The notes below the pieces were generated by a model that searched no databases, had not been told where the DNA came from, and was given only the letters and a program-made list of their open reading frames with translations. A program made the translations under genes and the position numbers. A stretch of 54,768 nucleotides of DNA from Ruthenibacterium avium (lineage in GTDB: Bacteria > Bacillota > Clostridia > Oscillospirales > Ruminococcaceae): assembly GCA_019118905.1 (NCBI GenBank), contig DWYA01000027.1, positions 1 through 54,768 on the forward strand, given 5' to 3'. Shown here in pieces: positions 7,702-16,660 of the stretch (position 1 is its first letter; each line of letters begins with the position of its first letter).

Positions 7702-9072
7702 TTAAGACGTGCTTTCCGATGTTGTCTGCTCGCTTGCGTTCCAGAATTCAAGCAGAGTCTGCACCGCATTCATATCCACAATTTTCCACACGCCATCCCC
7801 TTGGCGCACTGCGGCGGCTTCCTCCGTTTTGGCCCATTCCAGCACAACAGGCTCGCCATCCAGCGGTGTGACCGTCATTGTAAACCAAGTCTCACCGTCA
7901 AAACTTTCCGCTTGTCCCGTCACCGTCAAAGCGTTCCAGTCATTCAGCCACTGCGCCGCTTTGGCGGCGTCTGCCGCTTCTCCGTCTACGGTGTAGGATG
8001 CTTCAATGCTGCTTGTGCTGTTGCTCTCGCTCTCGTCGGAAATCTCGCGCACAATTTCCATTTCGGTTTTTGTGTCCTGCGTTTCCAGCAAAACAGAAGC
8101 AGCGTTATCCCATGCCAGATGAAACGGCTGCTTGGCGGAAAAATCGGTAGCAGCGCCATCGAGTACCGCTTGCCCCAGTGCCGCATCAATCACATAGACA
8201 TAATCGGAGCCTTCCGGCCTTGCATAAAAGCCGTCGTCCGTCTGCAAGCCCAGCTGCCAAGCCATTTCCGCCTCTTGACCTTGGGCGTCACGGTATGTTA
8301 CGCGCACCGTCGCCTGCGGGGTTTCCAGCCCATATTCGGCCAGGTCTTGCGGAGCATAAGCGGCACAGCGCAAGTAGCTCAAGCCGGTCAAATAGGCCAA
8401 TGTGCTTTCCACGCTGCTCGTGTCGAGCGGCTCCCCTGCCGCATTCTCCCATGCGAAGCCATCCAAACTGCCCTCATCTTGCTGCCTAGACAACACCTGA
8501 ACCGCCGCTTGGCCGCTTTCGATGCTCCAGCGGACAGTGTCCGTCATGTCGGGCACTTCTTCCATCTCAATAAAGTCCATCGCGTCCGTTGTCAGTGCAT
8601 CCAATGCGGTTGTATCGGCAAGATAAATACTTCCGCTTTCCTCCGGGGCACAATAGCGCCCGGTTCCCAACGGATTATCGTCTCCAAAGCGAATCACAGT
8701 TTCTCCGTCTGCCGTTGTCAGCGCCACACGGTCGCTGTCATCGGTAATGCCATAAGTGGCGCTGTCTTCCGCCTGTTCCGATAACGGCTGCGCCTCCAGC
8801 GGCGTCAGCGCTGTCAACGCAGTGAGTACCTTTTCGCCGTCCACCGGAAAGGCTTCCTGGCCTTCCAGATGCCAAGTATCGTCTGTTTTTACAAAGGAAA
8901 TGGTCGTGCCCGCGATCTGCCAAGAAGCCGCGGTCAGCTCGTCTGCCGCAGAGGTCAGCGCCACAGCGGGCGCTTCCTCCTCTTGGGGGGTAAAGGCGAG
9001 CACCGCATACCCTCCGGCGCACAGCACCAGTGCGCCCGTCAAACTCAGCAAAGTGATCGTCTGTCGTTTCAT
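7702..9072 (-). CDS. DUF4340 domain-containing membrane-anchored protein
   Basis: A 456-aa protein with one N-terminal membrane segment (about residues 4-23) and a large extracytoplasmic part. The repeated beta-rich pattern (VALTTADGETVIRFGDDNPLG, YRDAQGQEAEMAWQLG) matches DUF4340, usually found last in GldF/GldG-type ABC operons. The ATG at 9072 shares its A with the TGA of the upstream gene (TGATG) and has GGAGG 11 nt upstream, so translation is probably coupled. Its role in export is unknown; it may be a periplasm-side accessory of the transporter. Confidence 0.85.
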   Translation of the reverse strand: MKRQTITLLSLTGALVLCAGGYAVLAFTPQEEEAPAVALTSAADELTAASWQIAGTTISFVKTDDTWHLEGQEAFPVDGEKVLTALTALTPLEAQPLSEQAEDSATYGITDDSDRVALTTADGETVIRFGDDNPLGTGRYCAPEESGSIYLADTTALDALTTDAMDFIEMEEVPDMTDTVRWSIESGQAAVQVLSRQQDEGSLDGFAWENAAGEPLDTSSVESTLAYLTGLSYLRCAAYAPQDLAEYGLETPQATVRVTYRDAQGQEAEMAWQLGLQTDDGFYARPEGSDYVYVIDAALGQAVLDGAATDFSAKQPFHLAWDNAASVLLETQDTKTEMEIVREISDESESNSTSSIEASYTVDGEAADAAKAAQWLNDWNALTVTGQAESFDGETWFTMTVTPLDGEPVVLEWAKTEEAAAVRQGDGVWKIVDMNAVQTLLEFWNASEQTTSESTS

Positions 9073-10544
9073 CAGCGGCTCTTCCTCCGTTTCCAAACCA
9101 GAATGCCTGCAATCAGGAACGCGGCCGGAACCACAACAATCGTCACCGCAGACAGCACCGCACGCGCACCGGCAGGCACCGTCAGATATTCCATGTCAAG
9201 GCTCTTTGCGTGAATCGAAATGCTGTCTTGCTTGTCGCAAAGCCATGCGGCGGCATTCACCACCAAGTCGCTGTTTGCCCCGGCGGTCATTGCGTCCACC
9301 TGTGTATCCAGCATTTGCGCGGCGCCGAACCAAACCAGACGTGCCGGCTCAGCATTTTCTTCGTCCGAAACTGTTTTTTCTGCTGCTGCCGCAATATCAA
9401 ATGTTCCCGTTTCGTCGCCTTCCTCTTTTTCCAAGGTCTCAATCGTCAAGCTGTCCGCTTTGTTGTAACCTTGGTCAGAGGTGCTTAAAAGCGGCGTTAC
9501 CGTTACGCCCTCAGGCAGCGTCTCGGCGGTTTCCAGCGCATGAGCCGCCGGAGCCAGCACCACATATCCGCCCTCAATCAGCGGCGAAGTAATATCGTGC
9601 TGTACCATTTCCGGCAAAAGATACATTGGGTAGGTTGCCACATAGGATGCATCGCCGTCAAACACCATGCCGGGCTTGGCCGACAGGCCAAATTCCTCGG
9701 TCACGCTTTGCAGGTTTGGCATTTCCTCCCCGGTGTCATTCGTGGCCAGCAAAATTTTTCCGCCCGCCGCAATATAGTCTTTCAGCTTCTGTGCATCCTC
9801 TTGCGACAAATCGCTCTGCGGCGCATAGATAATCACCGCGTCTGCATCCTCCGGCACGCTTTCCTGCGACATCAATACCAGCGAAGACTCCACCGTCAGG
9901 TTTTGCTGTTCCAAAGCATGAGTGATCGCATCCGGCAAGCCGGGTTCGCCATGGCCGGAAAGCACATACACCTTCGGCAGATTCTCGCTCGTCACATATG
10001 CCACCGCACTGGTCAGCGCACCCTCGCCGTCAAAGTCCGTGCTAGCGGAATAATAGCTTGTGTATGTCGTTTTAAAAATATCATAGTAAGACACATAGCG
10101 GCTGTTGTCTCCGCATACGACAATCAAGCTGTTGTTATACAGCTGTTCCTGCGTATACTGTGAAGCAAAGTTCGGGTAAACGTCAGGGTCAATCGTTTTC
10201 ACTTTAATGTTGGGCGAAAGCGCGCTGTACTGATCCAAGAACTTCACCAAAATGGAGTCCTCCGCGCCTTTTTGCGCAATGTGATAGATGGTCACTTCCT
10301 TGTCTAGTCCGGCGGCCACTTCTTCGCTTTGCTCACTCAAAGTGTAAACGCCGTTTTCCGTCATGTCCCACTTGGTCATGCTGGCCGGCAAATTGGATAC
10401 CATCAAGTTGGCCGCCACCGCTACCGCTATGGTCAAAGCCGCCACCATGGTCGCATAGCCGCCCGCACGCATCTTGCGCCGCCGTGCAGCGCGTCCTGCC
10501 TGCACGCTTTCTGCCGCTTCCTCTTTTGTTTCTTTCCGCATCAT
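9072..10544 (-). CDS. GldG-like ABC transporter auxiliary protein
   Basis: A 490-aa protein with a basic N-terminus, a membrane segment at about residues 28-50, a large external domain, and a C-terminal membrane segment (VLSAVTIVVVPAAFLIAGILVW) ending in a basic tail. The external domain has the GldG-family features: ENGVYTLSEQS near the N-terminus, KVKTIDPDVYP, and an IIYAPQSDLSQEDAQKLKDYIAAGG element. It overlaps the permease gene by 4 bp and the DUF4340 gene by 1-3 bp. Substrate unknown; the gliding-motility name comes from Bacteroidetes relatives and does not imply motility here. Confidence 0.85.
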   Translation of the reverse strand: MMRKETKEEAAESVQAGRAARRRKMRAGGYATMVAALTIAVAVAANLMVSNLPASMTKWDMTENGVYTLSEQSEEVAAGLDKEVTIYHIAQKGAEDSILVKFLDQYSALSPNIKVKTIDPDVYPNFASQYTQEQLYNNSLIVVCGDNSRYVSYYDIFKTTYTSYYSASTDFDGEGALTSAVAYVTSENLPKVYVLSGHGEPGLPDAITHALEQQNLTVESSLVLMSQESVPEDADAVIIYAPQSDLSQEDAQKLKDYIAAGGKILLATNDTGEEMPNLQSVTEEFGLSAKPGMVFDGDASYVATYPMYLLPEMVQHDITSPLIEGGYVVLAPAAHALETAETLPEGVTVTPLLSTSDQGYNKADSLTIETLEKEEGDETGTFDIAAAAEKTVSDEENAEPARLVWFGAAQMLDTQVDAMTAGANSDLVVNAAAWLCDKQDSISIHAKSLDMEYLTVPAGARAVLSAVTIVVVPAAFLIAGILVWKRRKSR

Positions 10545-11407
10545 TCACTCCACCGCCTTTTCTCCATGCTCTGCACTGTCAGCACTACAAACACCACGCA
10601 AACGCTGACATAGAAAAACAGCGCCGACAAATCCATTTCGCCGCCGACAAACGACTGGAACGCCTCAAACAGCGACAGCCGCTCCAGCAGCGCAGGGAAC
10701 GCCCCGGCAAATGCCTCACTGTTTGCCACCCATACAGCTAAAACCGCACCGCCGGAAACCACCAGCGCCACCGCTGCCGGCCACACCGCATTTGTCATGC
10801 GAAGCACAATCAGCGCAAACAGCAGGCACAGCGCCAAAAACAGCCACAGCGAAGCGTCTGCCGTGCCGGGCAGGTACAGCGCCAGCGTGGAAAGAAAATA
10901 ATTCACCAAAACGACGGCAAAGCAAATCGCCGCACATGCCACCGGGCTGTCACTCAAACAGGAAAGATACAGCGCAATGCTCAACAGCGCCGCCCCCAGC
11001 AGAAAAAAGGCAAGCAAACTGCCGTAAGCCGCGCCTAAATTCACCGTGCCGAACATGGAAAGCAGCAAGGGATACACCCCCATCAATACCGTGGGAACGG
11101 CGAGAACCCCGAGCAGTGCCGCATATTTGCCCAGCACAACCCGCGTTAAGCCAATCGGCAGCGTATATAAAAGACGGTCGGTTTTTTGCCGCCGTTCTTC
11201 CGAGATGCCGCGTAGCGTTAAAATCGGCGTGACAATCACGAAAACAAACGTCATGTTGGAAAGCACATATTCAAACGACGGCAAGCCGCCCGTCAAACAT
11301 AAAACACTGAAAAAAATTCCCGCAAACAGCATCAGGAACGCCGTAAACAGATACCCTGTCACGGTGGAAAAATATCCGTGCCATTCTTTTTGCAAAATCG
11401 CTTTCAT
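10541..11407 (-). CDS. ABC-2 type permease (GldF-like)
   Basis: A 288-aa integral membrane protein with about six hydrophobic spans, starting MKAILQKEWHGYFSTVTGYLFTA. The cytoplasmic segment LRGISEERRQKTDRLLYTLP is typical of ABC-2 permeases of the GldF/NosY group. It forms the channel with the ATPase encoded upstream, overlapping it by 4 bp. Confidence 0.88.
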   Translation of the reverse strand: MKAILQKEWHGYFSTVTGYLFTAFLMLFAGIFFSVLCLTGGLPSFEYVLSNMTFVFVIVTPILTLRGISEERRQKTDRLLYTLPIGLTRVVLGKYAALLGVLAVPTVLMGVYPLLLSMFGTVNLGAAYGSLLAFFLLGAALLSIALYLSCLSDSPVACAAICFAVVLVNYFLSTLALYLPGTADASLWLFLALCLLFALIVLRMTNAVWPAAVALVVSGGAVLAVWVANSEAFAGAFPALLERLSLFEAFQSFVGGEMDLSALFFYVSVCVVFVVLTVQSMEKRRWSE

Positions 11408-12453
11408 TCCTGCTCCTCCTCTGCCGGCTTCTCTGTCGGCTGTTCCTGTTCCTCGGCCACAGGCTCTGCGGGCTGGGCGGTTTCCTCCTGCCCTTGCAGC
11501 TGGTCTGTCTGTTCTTTTGCCGCGGTGCCCTCCGTCAATTCCAGGAACACATCCTCCAAGCTTGCGCGCACACCGCTCATGCTCAAAATCGGCAGCCGCT
11601 GCTCACTGCACGCCCAGAATACTTCTTCACACAGCGCGTCGCTGTTTCCCTGTTCGCGCTCCAGCACTAAGCGCACCACTCGGTCGCTTTCCCGCTGAAT
11701 GTCCGATACGCGGGTGTCGGGAATCTGCAAGCGCTGTTCTTCGCTCTCGTCACAGGCCAGGCACACCGTCACACGCGCCGTTCCCGCCAGCAGTTTTTCC
11801 AAATTTTCCGGTGTGTCGTCGGCCACCAGTTTCCCGTGCGAAATCATCAAAATGCGCCCGCACACCGCTTGCACCTCAGACAAAATATGGCTGCTTAAAA
11901 TAACGGTGTGTTCTTGCCCCAGCGTTTGAATCAAATTTCTAATTTCAATCATCTGCTTGGGGTCTAAGCCCACGGTCGGCTCGTCTAAAATAATCACTTC
12001 GGGTTTTCCCAAAAGCGCCTGCGCAATGCCAACGCGCTGTGCATAGCCCTTGGACAAATTGCGGCACAGCCGGTCCGCCAGCACGTCCGTACCCGTCACC
12101 TGCATCACACGCGCCACTTCGCTTTGAATCTCGGCGCGGGCAATTCCCTTTGCCTTTGCCACAAAAGTTAAATATTCCCGCGGGGTCATCTCCGGGTAAA
12201 TCGGCGGCTGTTCAGGCAAATAGCCAATCAGCCGCTTTGCCTCGTGCGGCTGCTCAAAAATATCAAACCCGCCGATGGTCACCGTTCCCTCAGTGGCCGC
12301 CAAGCAGCCGGTAATGATGTTCATGGTGGTCGATTTTCCCGCCCCGTTCGGCCCTAAAAAGCCGTACACCATGCCTTTCTCCACATGGAAGGATAAATCC
12401 TCCACGGCAGCGTGCGCACCATACCGTTTGGTCAGATGCTTCACTTCAATCAT
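11404..12453 (-). CDS. ABC transporter ATP-binding protein
   Basis: A 349-aa ATPase, first gene of the four-gene operon. Walker A is GPNGAGKST, the signature is LSKGYAQRVGIAQAL, Walker B is VIILDEPTVGLDP, and the switch His is in ILSSHILSEV. The core resembles GldA/CcmA-type drug or lipid exporters. An unusual tail of about 40 residues rich in Glu, Gln and Pro follows the usual C-terminal domain. The upstream region holds a TATAAT -10 box (12517-12522, minus) without a good -35. Confidence 0.92.
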   Translation of the reverse strand: MIEVKHLTKRYGAHAAVEDLSFHVEKGMVYGFLGPNGAGKSTTMNIITGCLAATEGTVTIGGFDIFEQPHEAKRLIGYLPEQPPIYPEMTPREYLTFVAKAKGIARAEIQSEVARVMQVTGTDVLADRLCRNLSKGYAQRVGIAQALLGKPEVIILDEPTVGLDPKQMIEIRNLIQTLGQEHTVILSSHILSEVQAVCGRILMISHGKLVADDTPENLEKLLAGTARVTVCLACDESEEQRLQIPDTRVSDIQRESDRVVRLVLEREQGNSDALCEEVFWACSEQRLPILSMSGVRASLEDVFLELTEGTAAKEQTDQLQGQEETAQPAEPVAEEQEQPTEKPAEEEQE

Positions 12454-12552
12454 GCTTCACACTCCCTTTTCCGGTCGCCGCACACACACCGGCGCACAGC
12501 GTCAACTCTGCGTTCCATTATAAAAGCGTTTTTCCAAAATTTTTTGTGTAGT

Positions 12553-12592
12553 GCGTGTTGATTTTGTTAAAGGCGTGTCGGTTTTGTGAAAG
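12553..12592. repeat. Tandem 20-bp direct repeat
   Basis: Two exactly adjacent 20-bp units (12553-12572 and 12573-12592) differ at 3 positions; the first reads GCGTGTTGATTTTGTTAAAG. They lie about 30-70 bp upstream of the TATAAT box of the ABC operon, which lacks a good -35, and upstream of the spoVAC promoter on the other side. A two-turn period fits a protein binding site. Confidence 0.6.
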
Positions 12593-12610
12593 TGTTCGCG
12601 CGTTTTCGTC

Positions 12611-12639
12611 GCATATCGCACAGCGCCCTGCACATACTA
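12611..12639 (+). promoter_or_regulatory. Forespore sigma-G-type promoter of spoVAC
   Basis: GCATA (12611-12615), 17 bp, CATACTA (12633-12639). This matches the sigma-G consensus known from Bacillus (GMATR and CATNNTA, about 17-18 bp apart). No sigma-A promoter competes in this stretch. Confidence 0.7.
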
Positions 12640-12686
12640 ACGGCATATTTTAAATACGGAATGTTCTATCAAAAAGGAGTGTTGTT

Positions 12687-13133
12687 ATGCGCTTGAATCC
12701 GAAAGCTTACGATGCCATGGTGCGCGAGGCTTCGCCCCGTTCCCCGCTACTGAAAGATTGTATCTGGGCATTTTGCGTGGGCGGCTCTATTTGTCTTTTA
12801 GGCGAAATTCTCAACACGCTTTACTGCCGCGCCGGGTTTACTTTGTCCGATGCCGCCGCACTCACCAGTGCCACGCTGATTGTGCTTTCGGGCATTCTCA
12901 CCGCGCTGGGCTGGTACCAAAAGCTTGCTTCCAAGGCCGGAGCCGGTACGCTTGTCCCCATCACCGGCTTTGCCAATTCCGTCGTGTCGCCCGCCATTGA
13001 GTTTCGCAGCGAAGGGCTTGTCACCGGCGTGGGGGCGCGCATGTTTATCATTGCAGGGCCTGTGATTGTCTACGGGATGCTTGCCAGCGTTGCGTGGGGC
13101 GTCATTTGGCACTTTATCCGCCCGTTTTTTTGA
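12687..13133 (+). CDS. spoVAC: Stage V sporulation protein AC
   Basis: SpoVAC, 148 aa, is part of the forespore inner-membrane channel that moves Ca-dipicolinic acid into the spore and out at germination. Several hydrophobic spans are visible, along with the family's GAGTLVPITGFANSVVSPAIEF segment and the EGLVTGVGARMFIIAGPVIVYG end. AAAGGAG lies 9 nt before the ATG. In relatives it is usually followed directly by spoVAD; here spoVAD is 2.5 kb away. Confidence 0.95.
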   Translation: MRLNPKAYDAMVREASPRSPLLKDCIWAFCVGGSICLLGEILNTLYCRAGFTLSDAAALTSATLIVLSGILTALGWYQKLASKAGAGTLVPITGFANSVVSPAIEFRSEGLVTGVGARMFIIAGPVIVYGMLASVAWGVIWHFIRPFF

Positions 13134-13192
13134 CAAATTCTTTTGAAATATTACTAACATGCTTGTTTTTCTCTTTTTTTGCACAAATTTTA

Positions 13193-13221
13193 TTGTCGAA
13201 ATACTTCCTCTATGCTATAAT
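13193..13221 (+). promoter_or_regulatory. Sigma-A promoter of the small membrane protein
   Basis: -35 TTGTCG (13193-13198), 17-bp spacer, -10 TATAAT (13216-13221). The interrupting gene therefore has a vegetative promoter, unlike spoVAC. Confidence 0.7.
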
Positions 13222-13254
13222 TTCGATACCTTATTTTATTAGGAGTTGAATAGT

Positions 13255-13716
13255 GTGAAAGAGAAAAACAAGTTTCTTCAAATCGGTTCTATTTTAATGA
13301 TTGTGGCCGCCGTTGTGTTCATCATTAGCGTGGCAGTCGGTATGCCTCAAGTGATCGCTTCCCTCGATTTCTTGAAAACCACAAATCTGGATGGAACTCA
13401 GATGATGGAAAATGCAGAGAAACTGAACATGACTGCTGATCAGGCCATCGCCTTTTCTTCCACAATAATCTATGTTTTGATCGGCATCATGGTTGCTTTC
13501 AATGTGGTTAAAATCATTGTGGGCATTCTGGGCCTCAAAAAAGCCGACCAGCCCTCCAAGTTCTTCACCGTATGGGGCGTTATCTTCCTCATTTTCGGCA
13601 TCCTCGGTCTGGGCAATATTGTTTCTATTATGGATCTATGCAACTTGGCCGGCGGTATTGCTGCTCCCATCCTGTTCCTTATCGGGGCAAAGCAAAACAA
13701 AAAAAATTCTGTGTAA
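13255..13716 (+). CDS. Small four-span membrane protein, function unknown
   Basis: A 153-aa protein not assigned to a named family. Hydrophobic spans lie at about residues 9-28, 71-93, 105-125 and 128-146, with an extracytoplasmic loop after the first. GTG at 13255 was chosen because AGGAG lies 9 nt upstream; the TTG at 13246 abuts that site. It resembles the four-span proteins common in Clostridia that carry DUF4064-like segments, but I cannot confirm this. It interrupts the spoVA cluster. Confidence 0.7.
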   Translation: MKEKNKFLQIGSILMIVAAVVFIISVAVGMPQVIASLDFLKTTNLDGTQMMENAEKLNMTADQAIAFSSTIIYVLIGIMVAFNVVKIIVGILGLKKADQPSKFFTVWGVIFLIFGILGLGNIVSIMDLCNLAGGIAAPILFLIGAKQNKKNSV

Positions 13717-13750
13717 TCGAATTCCAGCCGTCTGATACGACACGGCAGCA

Positions 13751-13793
13751 AAGAACCCCGCTTTGGCATTCAAAATGCCAAAGCGGGGTTCTT
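13751..13793 (+). terminator. Strong terminator between convergent genes
   Basis: A perfect 19-bp stem with a 5-nt loop (13770-13774), followed by CTTTTTA-type sequence on the plus strand. The minus side has no U-run. Confidence 0.85.
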
Positions 13794-13797
13794 CTTT

Positions 13798-15447
13798 TTA
13801 AAAGGCTGCTATGACTGCTTCCCACGGGCGCAGGGTTAATTGTCTGCCATCCAATCGCAGGTCGGTTTCATTGCCCAATACGCGCGTGAGCGTGCCGGGT
13901 ACCGCGTCCGGCACGGTCAGCTGCGCCGGTTCTCCCGTCAGGTTCAGCGCCACCAGCCATCGCTCGTCATCCAGCGTGCGCGTATAGACATACACATCTT
14001 CGCGCTCCGGCTCGTACTCCGTCCACTGTCCGTACACCATCACAGGGCGTTCTTTGCGCAAAGCAAGCAACGCCCGGTAGTAATTCCAAACGCTGTTTTC
14101 GTCCTCCATTTGACGGGCTGCGTTAATCTCTTTGTAGTTCGGGTTTACCATCAGCCAAGGTTCGCCGTCGGTAAAGCCGGCATTCCGGCTTGTATCCCAC
14201 TGCATCGGCGTGCGGGAATGGTCGCGGCTGTATCGGTTCAGCACGGCGAGCGCTTGTTCCGGGCTTTTGCCCTTGGCCACCATCTCGTCGTAGTCAAACT
14301 TCGCGTTGATGTCGTTGTACTGCGCAATGTCGGTAAAAGGCGTGTTGCACATGCCCAGCTCTTCGCCTTGGTACACATAAGGCGTTCCGGGCAGCGTGTG
14401 CAGCATGGTCGCCAGCATTTTCGCGCTCTTTTCGCGGTATGCGCCGTCGTCGCCATACACCGAAACACAGCGCGGCTGGTCATGGTTTTGCAAAAACTGG
14501 CTGGCCCAGCCTTTGCCCCAAAGCGCATGGGCCCACTTTCTTTGCAGAGCTTTGAATTTTCCCCAGGTAAAGTTGTCGCGCAAGTCCACAATTTGGAAGT
14601 GGAACACCATCGAAAGCAAGCGTTCCGGCTCACCTACATATTGCAGCGCATACTCCGGCGTAACCCGCACGGTTTCCCCCACCGTCATCACGTCGTAATG
14701 CGACAGCACTTCCTCCTTCATTTCTCGGAAAAACTTTACAAGGCCGGGATTATTGGCGTACAGCTCATTATCAAAGCTGAAGCCTTCTTTTGTTGACGGC
14801 GGCAGCTTGGAATCAGGCAAACCTTCGGGCTTTTTCACCAAATTGATCACATCCATACGGAAGCCGTCAATGCCTTTTTCCAGCCAAAAGCGCATAATCT
14901 TATGTACTTCGCGGCGCACTTTTGGGTTTTCCCAGTTCAAATCCGGCTGCTCCTTGGCAAACAGGTGCAAATAATATTCGTCCGTGGCCTCGTCATATTC
15001 CCATGCCGAAGGCGTAAAGTGCGAGCCCCAGTTGTTGGGCGGTGCTCCGTCTTTGCCCTTGCGCCAAATGTAGTAGTCGCGATACGGGTTATCTTTCGAT
15101 GAACGGCTTTGCACAAACCACGGGTGCTGATCCGACGTGTGGTTTACCACCAAATCCATCACCAGCTTCATACCGCGTGCGTGCATCTCGGAAAGCAGTT
15201 CGTCAAACTCCTCCATCGTGCCGAACTCCGGCGCAATGCCGCAATAATCGGAAATGTCATAGCCGTTGTCCACCTGGGGCGACGGATAGCACGGGTTCAG
15301 CCAAATCACCGTCACGCCCAGCTTTTGCAGATAGTCCAATCGCGCGCGAATGCCCTTTAAATCACCCACGCCGTCGCCGTTGGAATCCTGAAAGCTGCGC
15401 CAGTAAATTTGATAAATCACGGCTTCTTTCCACCAAAAACGCTCCAT
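13798..15447 (-). CDS. Alpha-glucosidase / oligo-1,6-glucosidase (GH13)
   Basis: A 549-aa cytoplasmic GH13 enzyme that hydrolyses short alpha-glucosides. Conserved regions: DLVVNHTS, QPDLNWENP, GFRMDVINLV (nucleophile Asp), TVGET (acid/base Glu) and QNHDQPR (third Asp). A valine after the nucleophile block is often linked to alpha-1,6 activity. The ATG at 15447 was chosen because AAAGGAG sits 8 nt upstream; the GTG three codons earlier overlaps that site. It is transcribed against the spoVA genes and splits that cluster. No sugar transporter is adjacent. Confidence 0.93.
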   Translation of the reverse strand: MERFWWKEAVIYQIYWRSFQDSNGDGVGDLKGIRARLDYLQKLGVTVIWLNPCYPSPQVDNGYDISDYCGIAPEFGTMEEFDELLSEMHARGMKLVMDLVVNHTSDQHPWFVQSRSSKDNPYRDYYIWRKGKDGAPPNNWGSHFTPSAWEYDEATDEYYLHLFAKEQPDLNWENPKVRREVHKIMRFWLEKGIDGFRMDVINLVKKPEGLPDSKLPPSTKEGFSFDNELYANNPGLVKFFREMKEEVLSHYDVMTVGETVRVTPEYALQYVGEPERLLSMVFHFQIVDLRDNFTWGKFKALQRKWAHALWGKGWASQFLQNHDQPRCVSVYGDDGAYREKSAKMLATMLHTLPGTPYVYQGEELGMCNTPFTDIAQYNDINAKFDYDEMVAKGKSPEQALAVLNRYSRDHSRTPMQWDTSRNAGFTDGEPWLMVNPNYKEINAARQMEDENSVWNYYRALLALRKERPVMVYGQWTEYEPEREDVYVYTRTLDDERWLVALNLTGEPAQLTVPDAVPGTLTRVLGNETDLRLDGRQLTLRPWEAVIAAF

Positions 15448-15555
15448 ATTCCCCACTCCTTTTGTTCTGTCCTCTGATATGGTGCAGCATCCATATTGTT
15501 TGCTTGCCTGCCCAGCATAACGCTTTTCTTTTGCAATGTCAATGGAAATCTGTCT

Positions 15556-15585
15556 GCATATCCGCAGCTGATTGGGGAAACGCTA
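15556..15585 (+). promoter_or_regulatory. Candidate forespore promoter (sigma-F/G type) of spoVAD-spoVAE
   Basis: GCATA (15556-15560), 15 bp, then GGAAACGCTA (15576-15585). This fits the sigma-F-like pattern GG-N-R-A-N-A-N-T-R with one mismatch. It lies 52 bp upstream of the spoVAD start in the region divergent from the glucosidase. Confidence 0.5.
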
Positions 15586-15637
15586 CCAGTAAAGGTGCGC
15601 CGTTTTTTTGCGGCGGTCAAACAGGAGGAGAATACCC

Positions 15638-16660
15638 ATGCGAAAAGGTGATACCATTTTATTTGAACACCCGCCCGCCGTAATCGGCTGGGGCAGTGCC
15701 GCCGGAAAAAAGGAAAGTGAAGGCCCGCTTTCGGCGGAATTTGACGCGCTTTACCCCGACACACGCATGGGGCAAACCACATGGGAGGCAGCCGAACAGG
15801 CGTTTGCCCGCAGCGCTTTGGAAACGGCGCTGCAAAAATCTCATTTGCAGGCATCCCACCTCGACGGCGTCTTTGCGGGCGACTTACAATGTCAATGCAC
15901 CGCGTCAGGCTATCTCATGCGCAGTGTCGATACCCCGTTTTTAGGGCTTTACGGCGCTTGCAGCACGTTTGCCGAAGGAATGGGGCTGGCCGCTTGTTTC
16001 GTTGCGGCACACGCCATGCGCCGCGCCGCCGTTTGCACGTCCAGCCACTTTTGTTCTGCCGAACGCCAGTTCCGCACTCCGCTGGACTACGGCGGCAAGC
16101 GCACACCCACCTCTCAGTGGACGGTGACAGGCGCAGGGTGTGCCGTTTTGTCGGAAGGCGACTGTGCAAAACACCCGTGCATTACTAAGGCCGTGTTTGG
16201 ACGTGTGCGCGATTTTGAGGTAAAAGATGTGAATAATATGGGCGCGGCGATGGCGCCCGCCGCCTATGAAACCTTGCGGCGATTTTTTCGGGACACTCAA
16301 ACGGTCCCTGCGGATTACGACCGCATTTACACCGGCGACCTCGGCATTGTCGGCACACGGCTTCTGCGCACTCTTTTGGAGCAGGACGGCTTCGCGCTGG
16401 ACAATCATTCCGACTGCGGCATGATGGTGTTTGACCGCGAGACGCAAAACGTCGGTGCAGGCGGCTCCGGGGCGGGATGCAGTGCCGCCGTGTTCTGCGC
16501 ACACATTCTGCCGCGCCTTTCCGACGGCCGCATGAAGCGCTGTCTGCTTCTGTCCACGGGAGCGCTGATGAGCCAAATTACGTCTTTGCAAGGCGAAAGC
16601 ATACCGGGTGTTGCACATCTCGTTGAGATTTGCGCCCCCATAAAGGAGGAACAACCATGA
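15638..16660 (+). CDS. spoVAD: Stage V sporulation protein AD
   Basis: SpoVAD, 340 aa, binds dipicolinic acid on the forespore membrane and has a thiolase-like fold. Visible landmarks are GVFAGDLQCQCTASGY, the CSTFAEGM segment at the thiolase-type Cys, GKRTPTSQWTVTGAGC and a Gly-rich GAGGSGAGCSA stretch. The ATG at 15638 follows AGGAGG and gives the family's usual length; the longer frame from 15608 has no ribosome site. Its TGA overlaps the spoVAE start. Confidence 0.95.
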   Translation: MRKGDTILFEHPPAVIGWGSAAGKKESEGPLSAEFDALYPDTRMGQTTWEAAEQAFARSALETALQKSHLQASHLDGVFAGDLQCQCTASGYLMRSVDTPFLGLYGACSTFAEGMGLAACFVAAHAMRRAAVCTSSHFCSAERQFRTPLDYGGKRTPTSQWTVTGAGCAVLSEGDCAKHPCITKAVFGRVRDFEVKDVNNMGAAMAPAAYETLRRFFRDTQTVPADYDRIYTGDLGIVGTRLLRTLLEQDGFALDNHSDCGMMVFDRETQNVGAGGSGAGCSAAVFCAHILPRLSDGRMKRCLLLSTGALMSQITSLQGESIPGVAHLVEICAPIKEEQP

